Of a DNA stretch of 64,000 nucleotides, positions 1 through 7,889 are shown in pieces. Below the pieces are notes generated by a model. It did not search any database. It was not told the origin of the DNA and saw only the letters and a program-made list of their open reading frames with translations. The stretch spans positions 1 through 64,000 of the forward strand of contig JAGOAS010000011.1 in NCBI GenBank assembly GCA_017983795.1. The letters are read 5' to 3'. The first letter of the stretch is position 1; each line of letters starts with the position of its first letter. The translations under genes and the position numbers were made by a program. The DNA is from Piscinibacter sp. GTDB taxonomy: Bacteria > Pseudomonadota > Gammaproteobacteria > Burkholderiales > Burkholderiaceae_C.

Positions 1-686
1 CGCTGGCGGTGAACCCCTACATCTTCGACAAGCTGCCCTACGACCCGGTGAAGGATTTCAAGCCGGTCTCGCTGCTCGCCAAGGTGCCCAGCCTCTACCT
101 CGTGCGGCCCGACCTGCCGGTGAAGGACTTGCGCGAGTTCATCGCCTACGCGAAGAAGAACCCCGGCCGCCTGAACTACGGCTCGGCCGGCAACGGCAGC
201 GCGGGGCATCTGGCGATGGAATACCTGAAGATGGTCAGCGATACCTTCATCCTGCACGTGCCCTACCGCGGCACCGGCCCGCAGCTGACCGACCTGCTGG
301 CCGGCCGGCTCGACGCCGCCAGCGTGGGCGCGCCGGCGGTGATGCAGTTCATCAAGACCGGCAAGCTGCGCTGCATCGCCACCGGCACCACGCAGCGCCT
401 GGCACAACTGCCCGAGGTGCCGACGGTGGCCGAGCAGGGCTTCCCCGGCTTCGAGATGACGCAGTGGTACGGCGTGCTCGCGCCCTCGAACTTGCCGCAA
501 GCGGCGGTGGACAAGCTGGCCGCGGCCTGCGCCTCGTCGGTGAAGCAGCCGGCCTCCACCGAGAAGTTCAACGCCGAGGCGGCCATCGCGGCCGGCAGCA
601 CGCCGGCCGAGTTTGCGCGCTTCATCGCCACCGAGCAGCAGCGCTGGAAGGCGGTGGTGGCGCGCGCCAAGATCAAGCCGGACTGA
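1..686 (+). CDS. Tripartite tricarboxylate transporter substrate-binding protein, Bug/TctC family (5' truncated)
   Basis: The reading frame is open from the window edge (first codon at base 3), so the signal peptide and N-terminal lobe are outside. About 227 residues remain of a protein that is usually near 325. The segment 'NYGSAGNGSAGHLAMEYL' followed by 'VPYRGTGPQ' is the characteristic Bug-family ligand-contact region, and 'PEVPTVAEQGFPGFE' is the conserved C-lobe signature. Family members are periplasmic binding proteins that catch carboxylates or related small acids for TctAB-type permeases, and many act without a dedicated permease. The ligand cannot be read from the sequence. No permease gene follows. 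Confidence 0.93.
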   Translation, partial: LAVNPYIFDKLPYDPVKDFKPVSLLAKVPSLYLVRPDLPVKDLREFIAYAKKNPGRLNYGSAGNGSAGHLAMEYLKMVSDTFILHVPYRGTGPQLTDLLAGRLDAASVGAPAVMQFIKTGKLRCIATGTTQRLAQLPEVPTVAEQGFPGFEMTQWYGVLAPSNLPQAAVDKLAAACASSVKQPASTEKFNAEAAIAAGSTPAEFARFIATEQQRWKAVVARAKIKPD

Positions 687-799
687 TCGCGGCACGCCGG
701 CGGCGCTTGGCGCCGCTGCACGGCGTTTCGTCGCGCGGGGCCGCAGCGGCGGCGGCGTGGCGATGACACTGGCGCCACACAACGCCATCGAGGTCTGCC

Positions 800-967
800 A
801 TGAATACCCGCTCCCTCATCGCCCCGGTCATCCTCATCGCGCTGGGCACCGCCTTCCTGCTTTCCAAGCTCGGCCTGCTGCCGCCGCTGGGCCCGCTGTT
901 CGCGCAGGGGTGGCCGCTGATCCTGATCGCGGTGGGCATCTCGCTGCTGCTGCGCCGGCTCCCCTGA
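800..967 (+). CDS. Small membrane protein with LiaI/LiaF-like transmembrane domain
   Basis: A 55-residue protein starting at ATG 800. It has two hydrophobic segments: roughly residues 6-27 ('LIAPVILIALGTAFLL') and 36-52 ('GWPLILIAVGISLLL'), separated by a short proline/glycine-rich turn. The 'GWPLILIAVGI' pattern is typical of the two-helix hairpin found in LiaI/LiaF-like and DUF5668 proteins. Such proteins sit in the inner membrane, and their role in betaproteobacteria is not established. It stands alone between the Bug gene and a short hypothetical gene. The assignment rests on hydropathy and motif only. Confidence 0.7.
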   Translation: MNTRSLIAPVILIALGTAFLLSKLGLLPPLGPLFAQGWPLILIAVGISLLLRRLP

Positions 968-1122
968 AGGGCGCGGGGCCGGTTGCACTTGTTGCGACCG
1001 AACACGCCGACAGCCGTCCGCCGGGCTGTCAGCATGTCAACCAGCCCCCCGGAGCCGGCGTTTCGGGTGCACAAGTCATAAATGTCCGTGATCCCGAACA
1101 AGGCGACGGTCGCTCTCTGGTG

Positions 1123-1293
1123 ATGACCTCTCATTCGTCCCATCCCCCCACTGCCCCCAAACAGCAGCCCCGGCGCAACCCGGTGCCGATCGGCGAACGC
1201 CGTGACGCCAAGCAGGAAAGCGCCTTCTACAGCGGCGTCGCCTCGGTGCGGCGCTCGCTGGCCCAGGAGCTGATCGCCGACCGCAAGCGCTGA
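1123..1293 (+). CDS. Short hypothetical protein
   Basis: A 56-residue basic, proline-rich N-terminal half ('PPTAPKQQPRRNPVP') leads into a charged helix-like end ('SVRRSLAQELIADRKR' type composition). It is not recognised. A GTG one codon earlier (1120) is an alternative start. Support for it being real is its position: the frame closes 22 bases before a strong intrinsic terminator, with no other gene in that interval. It could still be a chance frame in GC-rich DNA. Confidence 0.45.
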   Translation: MTSHSSHPPTAPKQQPRRNPVPIGERRDAKQESAFYSGVASVRRSLAQELIADRKR

Positions 1294-1315
1294 CCCCGCT
1301 CGCGGCCCAGGCCCC

Positions 1316-1354
1316 AAACGGGGCGTCGTGCACGACACGGCGCCCCGTTTTTCT
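1316..1354 (+). terminator. Rho-independent terminator
   Basis: A 10-bp perfect stem (AAACGGGGCG at 1316-1325 pairing with CGCCCCGTTT at 1341-1350) encloses a loop that itself contains the palindrome TCGTGCACGA. It is followed by TTCTT, which with the stem end gives a run of five T. It would end transcription from the short genes upstream. Confidence 0.8.
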
Positions 1355-1419
1355 TGTGCTTTCACCGATCGACCGGCGCGACAGCCCTGCCGAGAATGGC
1401 CCGGTACCTTGCCGCCGCC

Positions 1420-2460
1420 ATGCGCCGATCCACCCTCCTGCCCGCCCTCACCCTCAGCCTCGGGCTCTGTGCTTGTAACGCCTCGTTTTCGGCGGGAGGA
1501 AGCCCCCACTCACATGATGGCGAGCCGGCCCTGTTGATCAACCGCCTGGGCATGCAGATGCAGCGCATCCCGGCCGGCGAGTTTGTGATGGGCAACGCGG
1601 CCACGCCGGCCGAGCTGGCCAGCCTCTTCCCCGGCTACGAGCGGCGCCGGCTCGAGGAACTCGTCGACGAGGCGCCGGCGCACCGGGTGCGCATCACCCG
1701 GCCGTTCTACATGGCCCGGCACGAAGTGACGGTCGGGCAGTTCCGCGCCTTCCTGCTCGCCTCCGGCCATGTGCCCGAATCGATCGCCGACGGCAGCGGC
1801 GGCTACGGCTGGCGCGCCGACTACGACCCGGCCCGCACGGCGCGCGGCGACGCCTTCGAAGGCCGCGATCCGCGCTACTCCTGGCGCAACCCCGGCTTCG
1901 CGCAGGGCGACGAGCACCCGGTCGTCAACGTGACCTGGAACGACGCCCAGGCCCTGGCGGGCTGGCTGAGCCGCATGGAAGGCCGGCACTACCGGCTGCC
2001 CACCGAGGCCGAATGGGAATACGCCTGCCGCGCCGGCACGCACGGCCAATACCACGGCGGCGACGACCCGGCTTCGCTGGCGCGCGTGGCCAACGTCTTC
2101 GATGCCGACGCGGCGCCGCGCTGGCCGCGGTGGGCGGCATTCGCGCTGCCCACGCACGACGGCTTTGCCTTCACCGCGCCGGTGGGCAGCTTCGCGCCCA
2201 ATGCCTTCGGCCTCTTCGACATGCACGGCAACGTCTGGGAGTGGACGGCCGACTGGCACGACGAGCACTACTACGCACGCTCGCCGCAAGACGATCCGCC
2301 CGGCCCGGCCGAGGGCTCGGTGAAGGTACGCCGCGGCGGCTCCTGGCACACCTGGCCGCTGTACGCGCGCTGCGCCTACCGCAACTGGAATTCGCCCGCC
2401 ACGCGCTACACGCTGGTGGGCATCCGGCTGGTGATGGACGACCCCGGGCCGCGGCACTGA
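1420..2460 (+). CDS. Formylglycine-generating-enzyme-like (SUMF1/EgtB fold) lipoprotein
   Basis: A 346-residue protein from ATG 1420. The start was chosen because it begins a clean lipoprotein signal ('LTLSLGLCAC', Cys about residue 18); an in-frame ATG at 1396 is possible. The mature part is an FGE-sulfatase fold: 'MQRIPAGEFVMG' near the N terminus, 'LPTEAEWEYACRAG' and 'GLFDMHGNVWEWTADW' in the middle, 'VRRGGSWHTW' and a closing 'GIRLV'. Genuine formylglycine-generating enzymes carry two copper-binding cysteines just after the GGS motif. Here that stretch is 'GGSWHTWPLYARCAYRN', without the usual Cys pair, so catalysis of Cys-to-formylglycine is doubtful. Neither a sulfatase nor an ergothioneine gene is nearby. 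Confidence 0.85.
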   Translation: MRRSTLLPALTLSLGLCACNASFSAGGSPHSHDGEPALLINRLGMQMQRIPAGEFVMGNAATPAELASLFPGYERRRLEELVDEAPAHRVRITRPFYMARHEVTVGQFRAFLLASGHVPESIADGSGGYGWRADYDPARTARGDAFEGRDPRYSWRNPGFAQGDEHPVVNVTWNDAQALAGWLSRMEGRHYRLPTEAEWEYACRAGTHGQYHGGDDPASLARVANVFDADAAPRWPRWAAFALPTHDGFAFTAPVGSFAPNAFGLFDMHGNVWEWTADWHDEHYYARSPQDDPPGPAEGSVKVRRGGSWHTWPLYARCAYRNWNSPATRYTLVGIRLVMDDPGPRH

Positions 2461-2511
2461 CGCTTGCGTCAGCACAAGGCGGGGCCGCGGGCGCGCGGGC
2501 ATGGTCGGCGC

Positions 2512-3645
2512 ATGAAGACCAACACCAAGCTCCCCTTCCTTCCTTCCACCTTGCTGTGCGCGGCGCTGCTGTGCGGCGCCACGGCACGAGCGGCCGACAA
2601 AGGCACGCCGGTGACCGTCACGCCCGAGATGAAGGGCGCCGGCATCGTCAGCAGCGGCCTCGCGCTGCCCAAGCCGCCGCCCGTCACGGGCGATCGGCGC
2701 AAGCCGGTGGCCTCCTGGGGCAAGCCGCTGCCCTACCCGATCGTCATCGCCGACCGGCGCAACAACCGGCTCATCGAGGTCACGCCCGACAAGCGCATCG
2801 TCTGGGAATTCGCCTCGCCCGATCTGAGCTACTACCGCGGCAACGAGGACGTGAATTTCTCGCCCGACGGCCGCCAGCTCGCCGTCAGCGAGGAGGACAA
2901 CTACGACCTGCACATCGTCGACTACGAGAGCCGCACCGTCACCTGGACCTGGGGCGTGCCCGACACGCGCGGCCGCGGCGAGCGGCTGCTCAACTACCCC
3001 GACGACGCGCACCTGCTCGAAGACGGCAAGTTCCTCACGGCCGACATCCGCAACTGCCGCGTGCTGATCATCGACCCCAAGAGCAACCAGATCGCCACCC
3101 AATGGGGCAAGCCCGGCCAGTGCCGCCACGACCCGCCGCGCACGCTGGCCTGGCCGAACGGCGCCACGCCGATGGACAACGGCGACATCCTCGTCAGCGA
3201 GATCACCGATGCCTGGATCTCGCGCATCACGCGCGAGGGCAAGGTGGTATGGAGCCGGCATGCACCGAATGTGCGCTATCCCTCCGACGCCTTCCCCACC
3301 GCCGACGGCAAGCAGGTGATCGTGGCCGATTTCAGCAAGCCCGGCCGCGTGGTGATCTTCGACCCCGCCACCGGCAAGCGCACCTGGGAGTATTTCGAGC
3401 GCGAAGGCGAGAAGGCGCTCGACCACCCCTCGCTGGCGCGCGAGTTGCCCGAGACCGGTGACGTGATCGTGGTCGACGACCTGCGCAACCGCATCGTCGT
3501 GATCGACCGCCAGACGAAAGAGATCATCTGGCAGTACGGCATCACCGACACGGCCGGCCACACGCCGGGGCTGATGAACTACCCCGACGGCCTGGACCTC
3601 GACGTATTCCGCGACTGGAAGGGCGCGCTTCAGTCGCGGAAGTAG
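2512..3645 (+). CDS. Secreted PQQ/NHL-type beta-propeller protein
   Basis: 377 residues from ATG 2512, with an export signal (about residues 1-27, '...LLCGATARA|AD'). The body is a chain of propeller blades with recurring patterns such as 'IVIADRRNNRLIEVTPDKR', 'DLHIVDYESRTVTWTWG' and 'VIVVDDLRNRIVVIDRQTK'. Each ends in an aromatic-rich strand of the 'IVWEF'/'IIWQYG' type, as in PQQ-binding-like and arylsulfotransferase-like propellers. No catalytic histidine set of arylsulfotransferase could be identified, so only a periplasmic binding or scaffold role is inferred. It follows the FGE-like lipoprotein by 51 bases and may share its transcript. Its stop overlaps the convergent thioesterase gene by 16 bases. 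Confidence 0.75.
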   Translation: MKTNTKLPFLPSTLLCAALLCGATARAADKGTPVTVTPEMKGAGIVSSGLALPKPPPVTGDRRKPVASWGKPLPYPIVIADRRNNRLIEVTPDKRIVWEFASPDLSYYRGNEDVNFSPDGRQLAVSEEDNYDLHIVDYESRTVTWTWGVPDTRGRGERLLNYPDDAHLLEDGKFLTADIRNCRVLIIDPKSNQIATQWGKPGQCRHDPPRTLAWPNGATPMDNGDILVSEITDAWISRITREGKVVWSRHAPNVRYPSDAFPTADGKQVIVADFSKPGRVVIFDPATGKRTWEYFEREGEKALDHPSLARELPETGDVIVVDDLRNRIVVIDRQTKEIIWQYGITDTAGHTPGLMNYPDGLDLDVFRDWKGALQSRK

Positions 3646-4439
3646 ACCATCTGGTGCGTGCTGGCCAGCAGCTGGCCGTCGTCGCCCCAGACCTCGGCGC
3701 TCTGGTCGAAATAGCCGTGGCGGAAGTTGAGCGCACGCGCCGTGCCGAGCAGGTGGCGCTCGCCTTGCGCGGCGAGCAGGGCCGCATCGGCGTGGAAGAA
3801 GGTCGTCAGCGTCACCGTGCCGATCGGCGCGGGCTTGCGGCGGCGGATGAAGATGCGCGGGAAGAACGCATCGCAGATCGCTGCCAGCGCGGCGAAGTCG
3901 AGCGGGCGCGGCGGCTCGTCGCGGATCCACAGCCGGCTCAGCGAATGCGGCTGCTCCTGGCCGTCGAAGCGGAAGGGCTCCTCGCCGGGCGCGAAGCGCA
4001 TGTCGTAGCAGTTCGTCCAGGCCGGCGCGCCGTGGCGTGACAGGCGCTGCAGCGCGGCGGCCGCCGGCATGCCCTGCGGCGGCTGCGCCTCGTGCGCCGA
4101 CCAGGTCTCGCGCCGCTGCGCGAATACGGCCGAGCCGCTGGCGCAGACCTGATCGCCCTGGCGCAGCAGCAGGTTCCAGTGCTGCGTCGAGCGGTTGCTG
4201 CGCAGCGGCAGCGCCTCGATCTCGAAAGCGCCGTCGGCGATCGGCCCGGCGAAGTTCACCGTCAGCGCGATCGGCTCGCCGGCGCGCGCCGGGTGCTGCA
4301 GCACGGCGTTCAGCAGCGCCGCGCCGGTGATGCCGCCGAAGGGCCCGACCATGTTGGCCCAGGCCGGATGGGTGGCGCCGGCAAAGCGGTTCGCATCGAC
4401 GGGCGTGAGGGCGATGGCTTGGTCGAGGACGTGGGGCAT
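3630..4439 (-). CDS. Acyl-CoA thioesterase, double-hotdog (TesB-like) family
   Basis: 269 residues, close to the size of single-chain double-hotdog thioesterases. The N-terminal half has 'NMVGPFGGITGAALLNAV', the usual helix of the first hotdog. The second half carries 'GTVTLTTFFHADA' followed by 'ARALNFRHGYFDQSAEVWGDDGQL' split over two strands, the TesB-type active-site region. The family hydrolyses acyl-CoA thioesters in the cytoplasm; chain-length preference cannot be seen. It is divergent from the nitrobindin-like gene, with an AT-rich palindrome between them, and convergent with the beta-propeller gene. Confidence 0.85.
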   Translation of the reverse strand: MPHVLDQAIALTPVDANRFAGATHPAWANMVGPFGGITGAALLNAVLQHPARAGEPIALTVNFAGPIADGAFEIEALPLRSNRSTQHWNLLLRQGDQVCASGSAVFAQRRETWSAHEAQPPQGMPAAAALQRLSRHGAPAWTNCYDMRFAPGEEPFRFDGQEQPHSLSRLWIRDEPPRPLDFAALAAICDAFFPRIFIRRRKPAPIGTVTLTTFFHADAALLAAQGERHLLGTARALNFRHGYFDQSAEVWGDDGQLLASTHQMVYFRD

Positions 4440-4473
4440 GGAGATGGTCAGGGCGGCTTGGTCTGTCGCAATG

Positions 4474-4492
4474 ATTGCATATGCAATATTTC
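4474..4492. promoter_or_regulatory. AT-rich palindrome in divergent intergenic region
   Basis: A perfect 14-bp palindrome, ATTGCAT|ATGCAAT (4474-4487), lies in the 108-bp divergent space between the thioesterase and the nitrobindin-like gene. It runs into ATGCAATATTTC (4481-4492), a 12-mer that occurs again at 35485-35496 in front of the Lrp/AsnC-family gene. It is a candidate operator; the protein that binds it is unknown. Confidence 0.45.
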
Positions 4493-4547
4493 ACCTTCGA
4501 GCGACGCTGCCGCTAGCATGCTGCGCAAGCCCACTCTTCCCGCAGCC

Positions 4548-5177
4548 ATGAGCGACTTTCCGCAAGACATCTATACCGAGCCCAAGGACGTGGCCGTCGA
4601 CACGCTCGCCAATCTCGGCCCGCTGCGCGCCCTGGCAGGCGTGTGGCAGGGCGAGCGCGGGCTGGACGTGAAGCCCAAGGCCGAAGGGCCGAAGAAGCAG
4701 GCCTACGTCGAGCGCATCGAGCTGCAGCCGATCGACCCGCAGACCAACGGCCCGCAGCTGTTCTACGGGCTGCGCTACCACACGCACGTCACCAAGCCGG
4801 GCCTGGTGAAGACCTACCACGACCAGGTCGGCTACTGGCTGTGGGAGCCGGCCACCGGCACCGTGATCCACACCCTGACCATCCCGCGCGGCCAGACCGC
4901 GATGGCCGCGGGCACGGCGGCAGCCGACGCGAAGAGCTTCGAGCTGGTGGCGCAGGAAGGCCTGCAGACCTGGGGCATCTGCTCGGCGCCCTTCCTGCAG
5001 TACGCCTTCCGCACCGTCGAGTTCCGCATCAAGGTGACGGTCAACGACGACGGCAGCTGGGGCTACGAGGAAGACACGGTGCTGATGATCCGCGGCCAGG
5101 CCGAGCCCTTCCACCACACCGACCGCAACCTGCTGAAGAAGATCGCGGAGCCGACGCCGAACCCGCTGGCGCGCTAG
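4548..5177 (+). CDS. Nitrobindin-like heme-binding beta-barrel protein (FABP/THAP4-like)
   Basis: 209 residues from ATG 4548 (an upstream ATG at 4518 is possible but adds a non-conserved tail). 'LGPLRALAGVWQGERG' is the opening strand motif of the heme-binding beta-barrel family, and the fold continues with 'GYWLWEPATGTVIHTL' and ends in 'LLKKIAEPTPNPL'. Family members form a 10-strand barrel and several bind ferric heme and react with NO or peroxynitrite. Whether the proximal histidine is kept cannot be judged without an alignment. Its TAG abuts the stop of the next, convergent gene with no intervening base. Confidence 0.75.
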   Translation: MSDFPQDIYTEPKDVAVDTLANLGPLRALAGVWQGERGLDVKPKAEGPKKQAYVERIELQPIDPQTNGPQLFYGLRYHTHVTKPGLVKTYHDQVGYWLWEPATGTVIHTLTIPRGQTAMAAGTAAADAKSFELVAQEGLQTWGICSAPFLQYAFRTVEFRIKVTVNDDGSWGYEEDTVLMIRGQAEPFHHTDRNLLKKIAEPTPNPLAR

Positions 5178-6305
5178 TCAGTCGAGCGGCCAGGGCAGCG
5201 ACTTCGGCAGCGTCAGCGGCTGCGGCTCCGGCGACGCCGCAGGCTGCCGCTTCGACGGCACGCCGGCGCCACGCCACCACGGCGTCGGCTCGGCCGCGTG
5301 CGCCGGCTCGACGGGCTCGCCCAGGCGCGGCATCACCAGCCGCGCGCCCTGCCGAGGCGCCAGTGCGAGCAGGGTCTCGGCCGGTTCGTCCCAGTCGTGC
5401 ATGGCCAGCGCGAAGGTGCCCCAGTGCACCGGCAGGAAGGCGCCGCCGCCGAGCAGCGCCAGCGCCTGCAGCGCGTTCTCCGGGCCGAGGTGGATGTCGC
5501 CCCAGGAAGGATGGAAGGCGCCCACCTCGAGCATCACCAGGTCGAAGGCGCCGAAGCGCTCGCGGATGGCGGCGTACTCGCCGGTCAGGCCGGTGTCGCC
5601 GCTGAAGAACACACGATGGCGCGGCGACTCGATGACGAACGAAGACCACAGCGTCGCGTTGCGATCCTTCAGCGCGCGGCCGGAGAAATGCTGCGAGGGC
5701 GCGGCGTGCACCATCAGTTCCGCGCCCGGCAGCCGCGCCGTCTCCCACCAGTCGAGCTCGACGATGCGCTGCGGCGCCACGCCCCAGGCCTCCAGGTGCG
5801 CTCCCACGCCCAGCGAGGTGACGAAGGGCACGCTCTGGCGCGCCAGCTCGCGGATGGTCGGGTAGTCGAGGTGGTCGTAGTGGTCGTGCGAGACCAGCAC
5901 CAGATCGATGGGCGGCAGCGCGCGCAGCGGCACCGGCACCGGCTGGAAGCGCTTCGGCCCGGCCAGGCGCGAGGGCGAGGCGCGCGCGCCCCACACCGGA
6001 TCGGTGAGCACGCGCAGGCCGTCGATCTCGATCAGCACCGTCGAGTGCCCGAGCCAGGTGGCGCGCAGCCCGCTGCCGGCCGGCCGCCGCCAGCCTTCGA
6101 GCGGGTTTACCGCGGGCAGCGGCCCTTGCGGCACGCGCCGCCCCTCGGAGCAGAGAAACTCGCTCAGCGTCGGCCGCGGTGCGCTGCCGTCGCGCAGCCC
6201 CGGCAGCACCGGGTGGATGTTGCGGAAGGCCTCGCCCTGCCACAGCGGCGAAGCCCGCATGCGCTCCAGGCGCAGCCCGGCGGCGCGTTTACCGAGTGAC
6301 TTCAT
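5178..6305 (-). CDS. Metallo-beta-lactamase-fold hydrolase, NAPE-PLD/UlaG-like
   Basis: 375 residues from ATG 6305. 'ATWLGHSTVLIEIDGLRVLTDPVWG' opens the fold (seen in two pieces). The metal motif 'SHDHYDHLD' (HxHxDH) follows near the middle, then 'FFSGDTGLTG' supplies the bridging Asp and 'FLPVHWGTFALAMHDW' the last His. This arrangement is that of the N-acyl-phosphatidylethanolamine phospholipase D-like branch. Bacterial members are cytoplasmic or periplasmic phosphodiesterase-like hydrolases with uncertain substrates. No export signal is evident, and the basic N terminus 'KSLGKRAAGLRLERMR' could be a membrane-contact region. Confidence 0.85.
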   Translation of the reverse strand: MKSLGKRAAGLRLERMRASPLWQGEAFRNIHPVLPGLRDGSAPRPTLSEFLCSEGRRVPQGPLPAVNPLEGWRRPAGSGLRATWLGHSTVLIEIDGLRVLTDPVWGARASPSRLAGPKRFQPVPVPLRALPPIDLVLVSHDHYDHLDYPTIRELARQSVPFVTSLGVGAHLEAWGVAPQRIVELDWWETARLPGAELMVHAAPSQHFSGRALKDRNATLWSSFVIESPRHRVFFSGDTGLTGEYAAIRERFGAFDLVMLEVGAFHPSWGDIHLGPENALQALALLGGGAFLPVHWGTFALAMHDWDEPAETLLALAPRQGARLVMPRLGEPVEPAHAAEPTPWWRGAGVPSKRQPAASPEPQPLTLPKSLPWPLD

Positions 6306-6410
6306 CGTGGCATCGTAGCGCTGGCGCGGCGCGCTCGCAGTCTGTCGAAAACGCCGCGCCGCGATCGTCGTGCGAACGGATCCGCCACCCATCAACGCCG
6401 AGGAACCGCC

Positions 6411-7574
6411 ATGAACGCCACGCCCGCCCGCAAGAAGTCCACGCCGCCGAAGCGCCTCGCGCTGCTCGTCGCCACGCGCAAGGGCGCCTGGATCTTCCAC
6501 GGCGACGCCAAGCGCAAGAGCTGGACGGCCGACGGCCCGCACTTCCTCGGCCACACCGTCAGCCACCTGCGGCTCGACCCGCGCGACGGCCGCACGCTGC
6601 TGGCCGCCGCCCGGACCGGCCACCTCGGGCCGACGATCTTCCGCTCCACCAACCTCGGCCGCACGTGGAAGGAAGCCGCCAAGCCGCCGGCCTTCGCCAA
6701 CCCGGCGGGCGGCCCGCCGGCGCGCTCGGTCGACCACAGCTTCTGGCTCACTCCGGGCCACGCCAGCGAGCGCGGCAGCTGGTACGCCGGCACTTCGCCG
6801 CAGGGCCTGTTCCGCTCCGAAGACGGCGGCGTGAGCTGGGCGCCGCTGCCCGCGGTCAACGACGCCCCGCAGTTCCGCGAGTGGATGGGCACGGTGCAGG
6901 ACGGCACGCCCGATGGCCCCAAGCTGCACTCCATCATCGTCGACCCGCGCGATGCGGCGCATCTCTACTTCGGCATGTCGGGCGGCGGCGTGCACGAGTC
7001 GCTCGACGCGGGGCGCAGCTGGAAGCCGCTGGTCAAAGGCATGGAAGTGGTGGGCGGTTTCGACCCGACGACCATCACCTTCCACGACCCGCACTGCGTG
7101 CGCCTCGCCCCCAGCAACCCGGACCGGCTCTACCAGCAGAACCACTGCGGCATCTACCGGCTCGACCGCCCCGGCGACACCTGGCAGCGCATCGGCCGCA
7201 AGATGCCCAAGCGCGTCGGCGACATCGGCTTCCCGATGGTCGTGCACCCGCACGATGCCGACACCGCCTGGGTGTTCCCGATGGACGGCACCGACGTCTG
7301 GCCGCGCACCGCGCCCGACGGACGGCCGGCCGCCTACGTGACGCGCAACGGCGGGCGCACCTGGCAGCGCCTGGCCGACGGCCTGCCCGAGGCGCAGGCC
7401 TGGTGGACGATCAAGCGCCAGGCGATGACGGCGGATGCCGAACCCACCCCGGCGCTCTACCTCGGCACCACCAGCGGCGAGCTGTGGATCGGGCGTGACG
7501 AGGGCGCGCGCTGGGCCAACATCGCGCGGCACCTGCCGGAGATCTACGCGGTGGAGGTGGCGGAGCTGGCATGA
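6411..7574 (+). CDS. BNR/sortilin-type beta-propeller protein (glycosyl-hydrolase-like)
   Basis: 387 residues. Several Asp-box-like repeats of the S-x-D-x-G-x-x-W type are visible: 'STNLGRTWKE', 'SEDGGVSWAPL', 'SLDAGRSWKPL' and 'TRNGGRTWQRL'. This points to a six- or seven-bladed propeller as in sialidase/VPS10-like proteins. No signal peptide is seen, so it is probably cytoplasmic despite the usual 'exo-alpha-sialidase' label; sialidase catalytic residues were not identified. The stop overlaps the start of a MoaD/ThiS-family gene by four bases (ATGA), so the two are translated together. Confidence 0.8.
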   Translation: MNATPARKKSTPPKRLALLVATRKGAWIFHGDAKRKSWTADGPHFLGHTVSHLRLDPRDGRTLLAAARTGHLGPTIFRSTNLGRTWKEAAKPPAFANPAGGPPARSVDHSFWLTPGHASERGSWYAGTSPQGLFRSEDGGVSWAPLPAVNDAPQFREWMGTVQDGTPDGPKLHSIIVDPRDAAHLYFGMSGGGVHESLDAGRSWKPLVKGMEVVGGFDPTTITFHDPHCVRLAPSNPDRLYQQNHCGIYRLDRPGDTWQRIGRKMPKRVGDIGFPMVVHPHDADTAWVFPMDGTDVWPRTAPDGRPAAYVTRNGGRTWQRLADGLPEAQAWWTIKRQAMTADAEPTPALYLGTTSGELWIGRDEGARWANIARHLPEIYAVEVAELA

Positions 7575-7828
7575 AGGTGCTGATCCCCGGCGCGCTGCGC
7601 TCCTACACGCGCGCCTCGGAAGTCGAGGCCGAGGGCGGCACGCTGGCCGAGCTGTTTGCCGACCTCGAGCGCCGCTACCCCGGCATCCGCTTCCGCGTGG
7701 TCGACGAGCAGGGCCTGCTGCGGCCCAACATGCGCCTGTTCGTCAACGGCCGGGGCGTGCGCGAGCTCGGCCACGCGCTGCGGCCGCAGGATTTCGTCGC
7801 GGTGGTGCTGGCGCTCAGCGGCGGCTGA
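7571..7828 (+). CDS. MoaD/ThiS-family ubiquitin-fold protein
   Basis: 85 residues with the beta-grasp layout and the essential C-terminal di-glycine ('VVLALSGG'). 'LFVNGRGVRELGHALRPQD' corresponds to the central loop of MoaD-like sulfur carriers. Family members are adenylated at the terminal Gly by MoeB/ThiF-type E1 enzymes and carry sulfur as a thiocarboxylate. No E1, moaE or thiG is in this window. The gene is translationally coupled to the BNR propeller, so the pair may act together in a sulfur-transfer or conjugation step distinct from molybdopterin synthesis. That role is inference. Confidence 0.85.
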   Translation: MKVLIPGALRSYTRASEVEAEGGTLAELFADLERRYPGIRFRVVDEQGLLRPNMRLFVNGRGVRELGHALRPQDFVAVVLALSGG

Positions 7829-7889
7829 GGCGGGTGGGGCGCGCGGGCGGCGCCCTAGAATCCGCGCCCCATCCCTGCGTCTCAGGTTC

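Noticed and set aside
1510-4494. A 994-codon minus-strand open frame across the FGE-like, propeller and thioesterase genes
   Set aside because: Antisense shadow: composition is Arg/Ala-rich and it crosses three well-supported genes in other frames.
6411-7574. Sialidase or glycosidase activity for the BNR protein
   Set aside because: Asp-box-like repeats show a propeller but no sialidase catalytic triad was seen and the protein lacks an export signal.
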